From Rhabditoides inermis (lineage: Eukaryota; Nematoda; Chromadorea; Rhabditida; Rhabditidae), in assembly GCA_963966185.1 (NCBI GenBank), contig CAWZYM010000242.1, positions 662,001 through 726,000 on the forward strand: a DNA stretch of 64,000 nt, read 5' to 3'. The notes beneath the pieces were generated by a model, which was not told where the DNA came from, did no database searches, and was given only the letters and a program-made list of their open reading frames with translations. Every line of letters starts with the position of its first letter. The first letter of the stretch is position 1. The translations under genes were made by a program, and so were the position numbers. Below are positions 20,754-32,836 of the stretch, in pieces.

Positions 20754-22216
20754 CTATCGCCTGCCTCCGCCGCCCCCGCTTCTGCCGCCGCCGCCGGAGC
20801 GATGCGAACCAACCGACGCGCTGAGACTAACTGAAACATGAAACACAATGACACATTCCAACTCGACTCTCACTCACCGCTGCCACTGCTCCGTCCATTT
20901 TGCCTTCCCGCGGATCGATGCGACCTGCTGCCTGAAGTTATAGGTGATTACGGTATTCTACAGTACTACTCACCATTTCTCTGGCGTCCCGAAGCGGCCG
21001 AATGGGAACGCTGCGGCCCGTTGTCTGCAACGGGATATTGTAATGTACAGTATTCTGTGGTACTGACTCGATGCGTTGTTCCTGTTGCGACGTCTGCGGC
21101 GGCGGCGGCGCGAGTTGGTGGATTGGGAGGCGGCAGTGCTGACAGACACTGAGCCACTCCTCTGCGAGCGGACAGATCCCACACTGCCGCCGCCGGGCAA
21201 ACCGACTGACGCGCTGCGGGCAGGGCGGTCTGGAAAGAGTTCAGAGTTCCAACATGCAATCAATCACAACGATATGTCGATATCATAATCACTACGGTCT
21301 GCAACGTGTTGCTGCATTTTCCTCTGCCTGACTCACTGTTGGTTGCCGAATGGTTCACTCCGCGGGTGCTACGGGGAGATATGGATCTCGCAGTGCGCAC
21401 GGAAGTACGATCAGTGTACGGCGCGGGAGGGACAGAGAGGAAAGTGCCATCGTGGAGCCACACGTCAGCTGGCACAGCTACGTCATCGACAGAACTGTCG
21501 AGGTTGGTGCGCAGAGAAGAGGCGGACAGGGCACGGCGCAGCGGACGACTGCAAGGGTACGGGGAACGCATTCAATGTCAGTCAGACGCTTCTCTTACGC
21601 GATGGCGCTGGCTTCGACAGCGTCCGCCGCGCGCCTATCTTCCTCGGAGCGAGCGAGACCTATGCAATGCATAATCTTCTATCTCCCTCCCTCTCCACTC
21701 ACCTGGGAACTCTATGAGGAAACTGTCGACGAGATCAGTGGTGAGAGCGTCCTTTCTGATCTCGGAAGTTACGGTGCGACACTAAAGATCTTTTTGCAAG
21801 GAGTAGAATGACTACGATGACTGACAAGGGAACAGATAGGAGGCCAAGCAGCGCGGGCCCACTGATCACCACAAGAGGCACAGAAGCGGTGCAGACACGG
21901 CAGAAGGCTAGAAGGTAGTACTGTATGTACAGTACTGGTTACTGTAGATACTCACATGACTGGGTTGTAGAGAATTTCCCTGCAGATGGCACACTTTATC
22001 ATGTCTCGAATAGAGGCGGCGAGAGGAGAGAGGGTTGGCGGGGGCTCCACTGCCGTCTCAAGAGGAGAAGAATCGTCCGGGGACTGAAAGGGTGAAGCTG
22101 GGGAGGAGGGAAATGAAAAGAGAAGAGGGAGAGAGAGAGAGAGAAATAAAGAGGACCTGCGCCTCGTTCGGGTGGTTGTCAGGAGATTTGGATTCCTCCG
22201 AAGAACCAGCCATCAT
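20754..22216 (-). CDS. CHFR-like RING-finger E3 ligase (type R2, unit B)
   Basis: Exons 22157-22216, 21956-22083, 21826-21907, 21703-21781, 21599-21659, 21337-21548, 21068-21229, 20974-21024, 20878-20931 and 20754-20830 have the same lengths as in unit A and give 321 residues. The few differences I see are silent or in introns. One donor changed from GTGAGT to GTCAGT after the arginine-rich exon but keeps the GT. Function as for the unit A copy. Confidence 0.83.
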
Positions 22217-22364
22217 GCTTGGAGATGAAAAGGAAATGATCACATTCCACTGTCAGAAGCGCGTTCACTGTGTTTCAAGAACATTCTGCGACAAAGCCGT
22301 TTGAATATATTCAAATATGTACAAAAGAGTCGTGAACAGTTTATCGTAATGTACAGACACGTGT

Positions 22365-23295
22365 CTACTTGCGGTCGGGGCAGGGGCAGTACTCGGCGTC
22401 TCCTCCCTCCTTTCCGTCCTCCCCGGGGCCTCCGGGCTGTCCCGGCTCTCCAGCCAGTCCGTTGTTTCCGTCGCGTCCGGGGAATCCGGGCTGTCCCATC
22501 TCTCCCTCCTCGCCCTTCTCTCCCTCCTTTCCAGCCTCTCCGGGAGGTCCGGGACGTCCAGCCTGTCCGGGGCGTCCGGGCTGTCCAGGGGTGGCGACGG
22601 TTCCGGGGGCTCCGGGGCGTCCGGGGTTTCCGTTGCGTCCAGGCTGTCCGGGATGTCCAGCATCTCCAGCGGGTCCGCGCTCTCCGGGGGTGCCGTTGTC
22701 TCCAGCAGGTCCGCGCTTTCCGTTCTGTCCGTCGCGTCCGGGGTGTCCGGGCTGTCCATCGGGTCCCTGCTCTCCGGGCTCTCCAGCCTCGCACTTGATG
22801 CATCCTCCGGGAAGGTCGTGGGTGACAGCCAGGACGATTCCGGGGGCTCCGGGCCTTCCGTCCTCTCCGTTGTCTCCATCGTGTCCCCTGTCTCCAGCAG
22901 GTCCGGGGGGTCCAGGAGGTCCGGCGGGGCATCCGCGCGACTGTACTCCACAGTTGCACTGCTCGTTCCCGGCCTGGCGGGTCTTGCGAGATCCGAAGAT
23001 GGTGGCGAAAGTAGGCGGGGCAGCAGAGTCTCCAGTGGGGTTCATGTGGTTGCGCAGCAGACGAGCCCACGTATCGTCAGCGATCACCTGATAACAAGTT
23101 AGTACACATCACAAGACAATGGATCACCTTGAACTCGTCCATTTCCTGGTTGACCTCATCCTGAAGGCTGTGGATGTCGTTGACGATGACAGCCACGGAT
23201 ACGAGAGAGGCGAGGATGACACAGAGGGATCCGGCCGAAGCGAGGCCCACGAAGTAGCTCATACCGGACGAAATCACTCGATGGTGATGTGCCAT
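22365..23295 (-). CDS. Cuticle collagen, copy C
   Basis: Exons 23128-23295 and 22365-23087 encode 296 residues with the same architecture as copy A: N-terminal anchor, RKTR site, Cys motifs, Gly-X-Y repeats and CPC tail. The frame is intact through the segment that is frameshifted in copy B. Small substitutions include an Asp-to-Glu change in the Gly-X-Y region. Downstream flanks match copy B rather than copy A, as expected if A marks the left edge of the array. Confidence 0.93.
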
Positions 23296-23605
23296 CGTTG
23301 ATTCCCATTTATATACGGAATTCGCTATAGGATTATGAGATGTGTGTGAGAAGAAGGCAACGGATCGCGCTGTAACAACACCCCTTTTTGCTAGTCGGAT
23401 GCGTGCGAATATCTACCGTTAAAAAGTAGGTTTGGACTGAAATGAACTTCGTACAGAATTTAGATTCCGGAAAGACTCAGACGTGTTGCGGACGTAAAAT
23501 TGCAAAGAATATGTTTATTATACAAAACCATAACTCACATTTTCTATTGTAGTGCAATAGAAGGTGTTAGTGATAAATACTAGTTCTCTTTTTGGCGCCA
23601 AATTT

Positions 23606-24053
23606 GCCAACTTCATATTCGAGTGATAGTTATTTATCTCGGAACGAAATAATGTGGGTTCTTTGTATGTATACATTCCTTGTTCTTTGTATATGAATTC
23701 TTTATTTTTGTTGTATTCTTGGTTGATCTTGTTATCACTAATCTAATCATCTGTTCGTCACGGCGATTCACAACTCAAGAAAATTGCTAGCTCAAATCAG
23801 CCGCGACAAGCGTAGCCCCGCCCCTTTGGTCCCGAAAAAAGGGGGCGGAGCCTCGCTTGTAGCTTTTGGTCCTGTCACGATCCCAGCAGACTCTGATGTG
23901 CTTTGTGTTTTGGTAACACGCTCCGCGCGAGTCGCGCGTTTTTGTAGCGCAGCTCCGCCCACCCACAAATTATTAACTGTGAATCGCCGTGTTCGTTTAT
24001 CTATTGTCGTTGTTATTCATCCACTTTCCATACCTGAAATGTTGCTGTAGACG
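23606..24053. promoter_or_regulatory. GC-box-rich upstream region of cyk-4, with an inverted repeat
   Basis: Beyond the array edge, 23806-23860 forms an imperfect inverted repeat: ACAAGCG-x-AGCCCCGCCCC on the left arm and GGGGGCGGAGCCTCGCTTGT on the right. A further CTCCGCCCACCC box lies near 23950. These GC boxes sit 100-250 bp before the cyk-4 ATG and could be promoter elements; this is inference. Confidence 0.4.
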
Positions 24054-27000
24054 ATGGGTGACCGCGGCTCTCCGATGCCACCGTCGGACAGCATGCTGGA
24101 CTCCGTGGAGCTGATAGCAAGTCTACGCTCTGCCATCCACGAGCGCGACACTCTCGAGACGCGTGAGTACACTGACATAATAGCCGTTCATGAACATGTC
24201 TACCTGTATGCGTGTCTAGTCTTGTCTATGGCGCTGCGCCAGCTGTCGGAGCGTGGTGCTGATCTGGCGGCCGAGCAGCGGCGGCACGGGGTGACGAAGG
24301 CGGAGCTGCGCGAGAGCAGGGACGGATGCGCCCGCCTACTCGACGAACTCACGTGCGTTTAGAGACGCGCTGGCCCGGTTGCAACTCGGTTTCAGTGTGG
24401 CGCAGCGTCGTCTGACGGCGGCCGAGGAAAGGAGCAAGAGAGTCTCGTCTCGTGGACAGGAGAGACAGGGGTCTTCGAGAAGGGAGGACGCCCTCGTCTT
24501 CTCCTCCCACCCCCTCTCCAACCACGAAACTCTCCCTATCGGAGCCAGCGCCGTCACACCCATGAAGGTAGGGTTGTACTAGTAACTAGTACACATAATG
24601 TACTTGTATCTCCGTTTAGCCGCCGTCGTCTCGCCCTCGCCCACATGCCATCTACATGCCGAGTGACTACGGAGGCAGCGAGGACGCGTCCGGTAAGGGT
24701 TCACATTGTTTTTGCAACTTACTGTATTTGTTGAGACAACCTGGACCTGACAGAGGATTCGCTGCTCTCAGGTTCCGGAGTCTACTCGATCCGCCGCAGT
24801 CGAACTAACAGGTACGAAATGATTATTTTCTGTTGAGTGTATATTTACTAAAACCATAAACCATGTTGTTTCTATCCAGGGAGCTGCCGGATGTGCGTTG
24901 TTTGGATGATCGCGAGAACATGCCTCCCCCATCCAAGCCTGCCAGGGCTAACCGCACCATTGACATGGGAGGGGTACGCTACTTTTGTATTCTGTTTTTT
25001 ATACCGATACTTTTATAAAATGCAATGTTTGAGTCTGTGCCGGCCTCGTCGTCTCGCACTCCTCTCATGCCGCCGTCTTCCCGCGGACGCCCCGACAAGG
25101 ACAGCAAGTTCGAGAAGAAGCATACGGTGGGTGGAGCAGCAGTCGTGCACATGGATAAAGTTCCCGCCATTTTCCATTTCAAATATCGTTGTACCATGCG
25201 CGGGTTGTAGAGGCCTTTAGTGTACCTCTATTCCCTGTTGCAGCCCCTCTCTTCGTCGAAGCCTCGCGGTACTGCCGCGCACCAGTCTCATCATGTGCGC
25301 ACCGGCAGTCGGCGTCGCCTCCGCCGGAGCAGCTCCGTCCCCTACCTCACTCCGGTCAGGCACACTGTACACTCTTTGTACAGTATGATATACATTACTT
25401 TATGTGTTTGTGTTCTATTACTATTTCACGTGACTCACCATGTTTCGTACCGTCTCATGTTTGTATTTGAGGTGGAGCGTGTGAACGAAGTGGAGTCGGT
25501 GCCTCGTCGAGTGGTGGTGGAAGAGGAGAGGCGTCGCCGGAACTCAGACGAAAACCTCAACATGTTAGTAGGGAAAACTGTCACTGTATTGAGTTTTGGT
25601 AGCGGACGTAGAAAATATTGTTGTATAGGGAGCTTCATACAAAATAAGTGTTTAGGAACGCTGAGGTGGTGGACGTGGACTCTGACACGACGGCGAATAG
25701 TGTGGCGACCGACAGCGAGTGCGAGGAACCAGCGAGTAGCACACAGGTAGGGGCAGGGGAGAGAGGGACTCGCTCCATCGATGGAGGGAGAGCATACCGA
25801 CTTGGACACTTGCACTCCCAATGCTTGTGGTGCCGAGAAGGAGATAATCGCTGGAAGCCCCGGTCTGGATGTCCCGGTTTTCAGGACTCTCTCGACTCTG
25901 ACGTGGTGGTGTTCGTGGGCCAGCGCCGCCACCGCTTCAAGAAGTCGCGCGTGCTGCTCAGGGTCGGTGGATGTTGTTGTTGTTTACTTTGTACCCACTC
26001 ACATGTGCAGGACTACTGCGACGTGTGCTGCCGCTCGATCCGCTTTAACGCCACTGTACTCAAGTGCAGGGGTGAGTGGGTGGGAGATCAATATTAGAAG
26101 ATCAGAGTGATCAGTATGTGTATGCTAGTTATTGTTTCCTGCTGGTTGGATTGAGAGAGGTGGCTTATCAGTTTGTCTGCTAGAAGTTGTCCTCTGTCAG
26201 ACTGTCGTGAGGTGGTTCACGAGGAGTGTGCGGTGCGTGCTTGCGTCCCCTGTTGCCCCCGCCCCTCCAAGCTACCCGCCGCACCTGGATTCCAACCAAA
26301 GGTACCACCGGTTACCTGTTTGTTCACAATCTTTGCAGTCTAACATGTAAATGTATGCTTGAATGCGCATTCGGCCGGGAAGTGTGATTGTTTTACGTTG
26401 TCGTCTCCCTTGACATGTGGTTGTTGAGAACGAAGCTCCGGCTCGTCTGAAGGACTGGTGTGACGACGTGGCGACTCCGTCGATTCCCCACCTGGTCATC
26501 AAGTGCGTCCTGCACCTCGACAAGCACTGTCTCAACGAGGTCGGACTATGGAGGCAGAGCGGGTGCGTTGGATCTATTGATTGATTACATGGTGGCTGGA
26601 CGAAAGAACAATAACATACATTGCTTACTTGATGGTACGGTAGTTGTAAATGTCTTTCTGCTCGCTTTTTCGCCTCACCGAGATTCTAATTGTTGTGATT
26701 TGAGTGGTACCCGGGCGGTGTGTGACCTGCTGCACAAGTTCCGTGTGGAGAGGCGGGCGCCGTCTCTCACGGGAGTCGACGGAGACACGGTCACCAGCTG
26801 CATCAAGAGGTTCCTCAAGGAGTTCAAGGTACGCAGTCATTAGTCAAAGCCAAGTTTTACAGTATACGTATGTTTTTTTTTAATTGTGATGCTTTTTTTT
26901 GCAGGACCCTCTGATCCTGCCGTCTTCTTACAAGGATTTTGTGAACGCGGCGTTTGGCAAGGATGGCAGGGACATTTCCGGATCCCTCATGAGGGTGCGT

Positions 27001-28457
27001 ATGGGTAGTGGGTTGGGAGCGAGAGCGAGGAGAGGAGGAGAGGTGGTCAACAGTTGGAGAACATTACAGTAGCAGTTAGTAAAATCGTGGACAACTTGAT
27101 GACGAGAGGCATGGGGGAAAGGAAAGTGAATTATATGTGTGTTTTAGGCAGTGGAGGAGCTTCCGGGTCCGAATCGCGACACGCTCGCCTTCCTCTGCGC
27201 ACACTGGCAGAGGGTCGCCGACAGGAGCGAGGTATACACGTCTGTTCATTCGTAGTTCATGCGTATGCTACATAAGAGAAGTGTCTAACAGTTTGAGGTC
27301 CTCCTGAATGTGTTGGATGTGTTGTTGACTGCTGTGTGTGTTGAGGTGAACCGCATGTCACTGGACAATGTGGCTCGAGTGGTCGGGCCGACTGTGGTCG
27401 GGGGAGCCGACAGCGAGGTGAACACCCAGATCGATGTCATGACGTGAGTACTCTCTCTCTCTCTCCCTCTCTCCCTCTCTCCCTCTCTCCCTCTCTCCCT
27501 CTCTCCCTCTCTCCCTCTCTCCCTCTCTCCCTCTCTCCCTCTCTCCCTCTCTCCCTCCCTCTCTCACCATGTCTCTTTGCAGGAAACTTCTGCAGCTGGA
27601 CCGCGCCTTCTTCAACCAGTTTGCCGTGACAGGCTTGATTGCTGTTCGCACTCCGGCTGGCGGCAGCACTCTCAGGGTGGGTGGGGTTGAACGATTCGTA
27701 GTAGGAATGTATATGGTCTCGGTATAGTCGGGTTGGATCCTATATGCCATCCGTGACATTTCAAATTTTGTGCAGTTTCGTGCAACACAACGTGTATGTC
27801 TTCAAATATCCAAAACGCGTCGTGAAAGGGAATCGAACCATTGGGCAGCTCGCAACTCGCCGCGCTCTACCACTGCGCCATTGACGCTCATACTGAGAGG
27901 ACATCGAATTTCGCAGATATGTTTGCTCATTATCTCTCACCATTGTATACTGAAGAGGCCATTGAAGCTAAATTGGCTCTTTCTTCGATATCTTAACCAC
28001 TGCCTCTATGGAGCAGTGTTAGTGTGCGCCGCCAGCGCACAATCGCCGCGACCTGTTCTCGGGTTCGATTCCTACTAATGGAAGCCTTTTGGATATTTGA
28101 TGACATACATGTTGTGTTGCACAAAACTGCACAACATGTGAAATGTTACGGATGGCATATAGGATCCAATCCGACTATATACTTATCGCTGGCGAGTCGC
28201 TTACTTCAAAAATCGCCAAGGGTGGCGACTCGGCGATCACGATAAGTATGTCGGGGCCGAAACTGTGCGACTGCAGCTATAATATGAACTACATAGCTGC
28301 TGCAGCGTGTTACAGTGACAGTGAGGTGACGCATGGATGTTTGCAGCGTCCGATGGTCGCCTCTTCGTCGCAGCGCGTGGCGTTCCCTTCGACGACGCCC
28401 CGCCTGCCGTCTACGAGGAAGAGGAGGGAGAGGGACGAGGAGAGGAGGTGGAAGTAG
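24054..28457 (+). CDS. cyk-4: MgcRacGAP / CYK-4, centralspindlin GTPase-activating subunit
   Basis: Twenty exons join in frame to 666 residues: 24054-24162, 24220-24352, 24396-24567, 24620-24692, 24754-24811, 24880-24973, 25034-25126, 25244-25354, 25472-25563, 25656-25746, 25885-25962, 26011-26071, 26201-26301, 26429-26562, 26705-26828, 26905-26994, 27148-27231, 27346-27443, 27583-27676, 28347-28457. A coiled coil lies in the first about 130 residues ([17 protein letters not shown] recalls the RACGAP1 coiled coil). A C1 zinc finger at about 358-402 has every ligand (H-x12-C-x2-C, then C-x2-C-x4-H-x2-C-x7-C). A RhoGAP domain fills about 423-620, with the catalytic arginine in GLWRQSG at about 464. 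The tail is basic. With a kinesin-6 partner it would form centralspindlin for cytokinesis and regulate Rho-family GTPases. The last intron (670 bp) holds two SINE-like elements. Confidence 0.95.
27444..27582 (+). repeat. TC/CCCT microsatellite making up a cyk-4 intron
   Basis: The intron between the GTGAGTAC donor and the TTTGCAG acceptor consists almost only of CTCTCTCC repeats. The same pattern, with only splice sites flanking TC or GA runs, occurs in the LIM gene (401-484), testin (33503-33594) and the repeat gene at the right edge. Confidence 0.9.
27716..27892 (-). mobile_element. tRNA-headed SINE-like element 1 in last cyk-4 intron
   Basis: Read on the minus strand, 27892-27820 looks like a decayed tRNA: box A-like TGGCGCAGTGG, a GCGC/GCGC D stem, box B GGTTCGATTCC and a GCGTC/GACGC acceptor remnant. 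The T and anticodon stems are imperfect, so it is not a working tRNA. A roughly 95-bp body follows down to 27716. The same body occurs in the element at 28003-28185. Confidence 0.65.
28003..28185 (+). mobile_element. tRNA-headed SINE-like element 2, inverted relative to element 1
   Basis: The head at 28003-28075 has a weak box A (TGGAGCAGTG) and box B GGGTTCGATTCC. The body at 28088-28185 is the reverse complement of 27716-27812 with few mismatches (shared ACGGATGGCATATAGGATCC). The heads differ more than the bodies. Together the two elements make a long potential hairpin in the intron. Confidence 0.65.
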
Positions 28458-29367
28458 AACAACAACACGACTGTTCTACGAGTATTGATAGAAAGAGGAT
28501 ATTACGAATCTTTGGTGTACTTGCGTTGTGAGAGTAGCCCTTTTATGAACGAGTCCAATCTGTGCTATATTGAATTGATCAGCTATGCCATACTTGCTAT
28601 TAGGGTAATGCACCTTTGATCTGGATTGCCTTATGCCCTTGTATGTTTCATGTTTCTAAATTTGTGTTCGGTGGTTTAATCTGTGAGAGATAAATATTAG
28701 AGCGAGAGTTGGTACTTTGATTTATGACTCGAATAACGGTAACATGTTTTGTACAATAATCTTCTGAAGTTGAAGTAAGTTGAGACTGGGACGGTTGAGA
28801 TTCGGAGTATTCAATCGATGATTGTGAAGAACAATGGATACATCGATCAAAAACAGCAGCAATACTTGAACAAAGTGAAGAATATAGCGATGAGGCACGA
28901 CGTTCCGACAGCAGACATAGCCAGACTGAAACATTGACTGGTATTGATTACTAAATGATGTAGATGTTTCGCTTTGTGTTTGACTTTATAAATTCGCATG
29001 GTTCGGTGATTCGGTTTTCTGATCTTATGCGCTTGCAGACTGGTGTGCGTTCTATTTGTGGGTGTTTGAGTTGTACACGTGTTCCCATGGGTATGGCGTG
29101 CCTTCTGCTACCCACTCTCGTCATCTCCCCCCCTCCCTCTCCCGCACACTGTCATTTGGAGTGTGGGTGGTCTCTCTATATCTATCTATCTATCTCTATC
29201 TCTCCCCCCCCCCCCTCCCTCACATCACTCCCTTCTTGGAAGTGTCTCCTCATACAGATTAGCGATTATGAAGAGAGAGAAAAAGCTGCAGGCTGCACAG
29301 TTTATGGTGACAATTAGGCGTTATTGCGTTGAGCACTGATCTTATCAGACCCCCCCTCCCGTATCAC
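28458..29367. other. Intergenic between cyk-4 and the small membrane-protein gene
   Basis: The region is AT-rich, with 3' UTR-like sequence first and a short ATCT/TC tract near 29180-29210. I see no gene or clear signal. Confidence 0.5.
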
Positions 29368-29778
29368 TCACATCAACCAGTACTTGCTGTGCTCGCAGCA
29401 CATGGTGCGGCCCACGGCGTTGTCACAGCACTCGAAGTAGACGAACATGGACTCTTTGGGGCATCTGAGAGGAAGAGGATGAGAGAGAGAGGGAGATAGA
29501 GACCCACAATACATCTGGTCGAAACGGCTCGTCGAATGGCTTACAATACGAGGAACTTCCTTTCGAGGCGGACTGAAACATTAACGTAATGAAGCGTAAA
29601 AGACAAGAGAAAGTAGAAAGGGCAACATGTAAAGATGTACATTTACCTGTACGCTGTTGAGTACTGCGAATACGAGTGATGCGAGTAGGAGGGCGGTGAG
29701 TGAGACGCAGAGTATGCGCATCGAAGAGGGGAGCAGACACAGCGTGTCCGTGTCGTCATCGTCGTCCGACACGCGCAT
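29368..29778 (-). CDS. Small single-pass membrane protein with a Cys-rich C terminus
   Basis: Three exons (29647-29778, 29508-29572, 29368-29464) give 97 residues. The ATG is 6 nt after a CATTTCAG acceptor, consistent with trans-splicing. A short acidic cytosolic segment (SDDDDDTD) precedes a hydrophobic helix at about 20-40. The remainder holds Cys pairs in CPKES, FECCDN and TMCCEHS. I do not recognise the family. Topology and Cys spacing suggest a disulphide-bonded extracellular tail. An in-frame GTG-initiated extension exists upstream but would run through the acceptor-like site, so I chose the ATG. Confidence 0.7.
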
Positions 29779-30929
29779 CAGACGCTGAAATGCATTTCTA
29801 AATTCGCAATCAGAATCTCTCTTCACGTTCCCGCGGTCAGAGCTGCGGAGAGACTACTATAAACGAGAGAGCCAGGTCCGCGACGCGTGCCCATCATCCG
29901 CGTGCGGCGGATGCTGGGCGCACAGACAAGGGCTAACTCGCTGATTCTGACTATACTATAGGAATATGAAAATAGTGTTTTCCATTATAGATTTTAACAA
30001 GGACAAGTTCGCATATATCTTACAATTGCCCCACTGCGGCAATTCACAAGTTAATTAGTCCTGCTTCCTGTTTTGTCAGAGTCACTGGAAAGAGTGGAAA
30101 GTGTCATATTTTTCTACAGATTTTCCTTCTCAAATTAACCGATTGCATATGAAAAACGAAAATAGTTTGGATGGTGAAAGGGAACGAACATATCCTCGTA
30201 ATAAACACGCGCTCCGAATTGTGAATCTTTTCGGAAACATGAACGCGTCCATGTGATGTTTATGAAGAAAGTGAAGTAAAGAATGCTGCGAAACAGAGAT
30301 GGATATAGCTCACGTGGACAATGTGTGAGCTGAGAGAGGGAGAGAAAAGAGAGGAGAGAGAGAGAGATTTGATGGTTGAGTGAACGGAATAGACATGTGA
30401 AGCTGAAGTTTCCAGATGCGATAGAAGAAATACACATGAGTAACCAGTGGAATATGAAAAAATGCAAAGACCGCGTTTGTAAGTTGTAGTTGTTTCACTA
30501 AAGACAACGACTAGAGAACGAAAATGGGGAAAGCTACAACATGGTATGCCAATTTGCGTCATACATGCTATGAAGAATGGATGAACACGTAAAATGTTGA
30601 AAATCATGCAATTGACAATAAAGATGTAATATTTCGAACAACGCGCGACATGAACAGACAAATATGAAAAAAATAACATAGTTTTGTAAACATGGAATAA
30701 TAATTCATATAGTTCATATTATAAACCCACATATTCTCGGCTGGCGTTTGATCGCAGGGAGGGCGGACGGGAATTGACGACGATGATCGGAGGCGGACGA
30801 GACATCAAGGGCTAACTGCAACAAGGAATCACTGGGCGAAAGGCAAATTCGAACACGCCATGAAATATGGAGCACATTGTATGGAACATCCCACAGTCAG
30901 CTGACTCGAGGAGAGACACTCTGAGTGAC

Positions 30930-30976
<47 letters not shown>

Positions 30977-32251
30977 GAGAGAAGCAGTGGAATATATTGC
31001 CATTTCATACAAGTATGGCTTATTTGTTGAATGAGTGAACGAAATAGGGGGATTACAGCTGGACAATTGACAAGACGGTAATCGGTAATTAAATACGCAA
31101 GAGTTGCTCAGATACAGAGACTAGACACTAGAAGGTGTGAGAAGAGTCGTCATTAGGAGAATATGCTGACCATAGTCCGATGTTGCTCATCGAGCAGCCA
31201 TGTTGCCACATTTTGTCATAGAAAGAGGGAGAGAGAGAGAAAGAAAGAAAGAGAGACTCTTGGCAGCACCCACTAGGGTACAATCATGTTCTGGCAGTCT
31301 AGAATGAACGGCTTGTTTTGTTTTCTTCGAGTTTCTTCTCTCAATCAAAAGACAAACGATAAAATATTGTGAAATTACAATGTCAACAAATATAATAAAA
31401 CATACCAAAAAGCATACACTATTATTCATAGCTTCACCTACCCTTATTCTTTGGCTACATCTCTCTCATCTCTCTCCACTCCGCCTCTCTCTCTCGCTCT
31501 CTTTCTTTCTCTCTCTCTCTCTATCTCTCTATCTCTCTATCTCTATCTCTCTCTCTCTCTCTATCTCTATTGCCCTTTGAAAGAACTGTGACAACAGCGG
31601 CGGCAAAATACGGAATGGCTATGTGAGTATGGCGTTGGCATTTCTATGAATAACCATAAGTAATGTAGAACATTATGGTTTATGGAACCAGCGGTTAATC
31701 TAATGCATCGAAAAAATCTAAATTGCTTGATAGCACTCCTCTCATGGGTACATTGCACGAAATACAATTCGAACAAACCGTGTGAAAACCGCTCGCTGCT
31801 CACGAGTATCACATTATCGAGAAGAAGGGAAGCGAGATCGAAACTACCACTCAAAACAATCAAAACAACACGGGCACACATGGAAATCGTAATATCCGGA
31901 AATGATATACACTGGGGGTTTGATGGTATGCGAGTGAGGCAATGGATGGAGAGGAGAGGGGGATGGGGAGTGAGTGAAGTGTGCGGAAAGAAGACATTGC
32001 ATATCCGGGCATATGTGGGCACAGCGAGATGTTTGGAAGCAGATACTGGCACAGGCGACGAGAAGAGACGGGGCTTTGTGTGCCAGCTGGACCGAGAGGA
32101 GAGAGAGGGGGGGGGGGAGAGGGAGAGAGAGAGAGAGAAGCTCACTGGCTCCCAGTACATTCCGCTCCGATCGCAGTTATAGTTTTATGAGTGGAGATGT
32201 GGCGCTGCCCACACATTCTTCCCCTTCCTCCTCTCTTTCTCTCTTCCTCTT

Positions 32252-32298
<47 letters not shown>

Positions 32299-32836
32299 GT
32301 AGAAAACGACAGGAAACCAAGAGTACAGCCAGGAATAACCAATATCCGACCGACAGCTCACTCTTGAATGAAGCGCGTCCTCTTTCGTTCGACGTCGATT
32401 GTCGACGACAGTGGAATTGACTTCCATATTCATAGCCAGTAGTTTCATAATAGAAGTGCACGCTACGTAGTGAAATGCTGTAATCAAATTTCGAAATTCG
32501 AAAGTGTCTAGGATATAAGGAATGACGTTCAAAATATCTAGGGTATAGCGAATAACGTGCTAAATAGCTTTATTTATATACTTTGTAAAACATCTTGTAA
32601 TAATACAATAAAGAACCGCGAAACTCGTAATGGCGTTGTTGACAACTGTTTGTGTGTGGGAAGGAATGCCGAAATGCAATGTGTGAGAGAGGGAGAGAGG
32701 GGAATGAGAAGGGACTACACTCGATTCCACACTCGATCGAACCAATGCAACCAATGTCACAAAATCAAACCAAAGAAACAGTCACGCAAGTGCCTAGAGA
32801 CAGAAGAGGGAGGGAGGGGAAACGAGATGTCTCTGT
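29779..32836. other. Long intergenic region, microsatellite-rich
   Basis: About 3 kb with no supportable gene on either strand. It holds GA tracts (30345-30368, 30936-30975, 31225-31255, 32099-32140) and TC tracts (31485-31570, 32230-32300). Open frames here are made of SLSLSL or RERERE translations of these tracts. Confidence 0.6.
32569..32574 (-). terminator. AATAAA polyadenylation signal downstream of testin
   Basis: A minus-strand AATAAA lies about 265 nt past the testin stop codon, with no other gene between them. It is the nearest consensus signal. Confidence 0.3.

Larger units (their letters stand above)
8005..23605. repeat. Tandem segmental duplication: two ~7.17-kb units plus a partial third
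   Basis: Unit A spans about 8005-15172, unit B 15173-22312 and partial unit C 22313-23605. Offsets between matching landmarks are 7163-7171 bp (A to B) and about 7140 bp for the collagen 3' end (B to C). They vary only where GA tracts or small indels differ. Copies look nearly identical over coding and non-coding sequence. Unit C ends soon after the collagen 5' flank, near the GGCGCCAAA sequence at about 23590. The arrangement collagen-RINGs-collagen-RINGs-collagen is what unequal crossing-over between flanking collagens would leave. Confidence 0.92.

Noticed and set aside
8005..23605. CRISPR array or prokaryotic repeat system
   Set aside because: The repeats are kilobase-scale gene duplications with spliceosomal introns; nothing resembles short repeats with unique spacers.
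27820..27892. tRNA-Ala (TGC) gene
   Set aside because: The D arm and box B are recognisable, but the anticodon and T stems have mismatches and the element shares its downstream body with a second inverted copy, so it is a SINE head.
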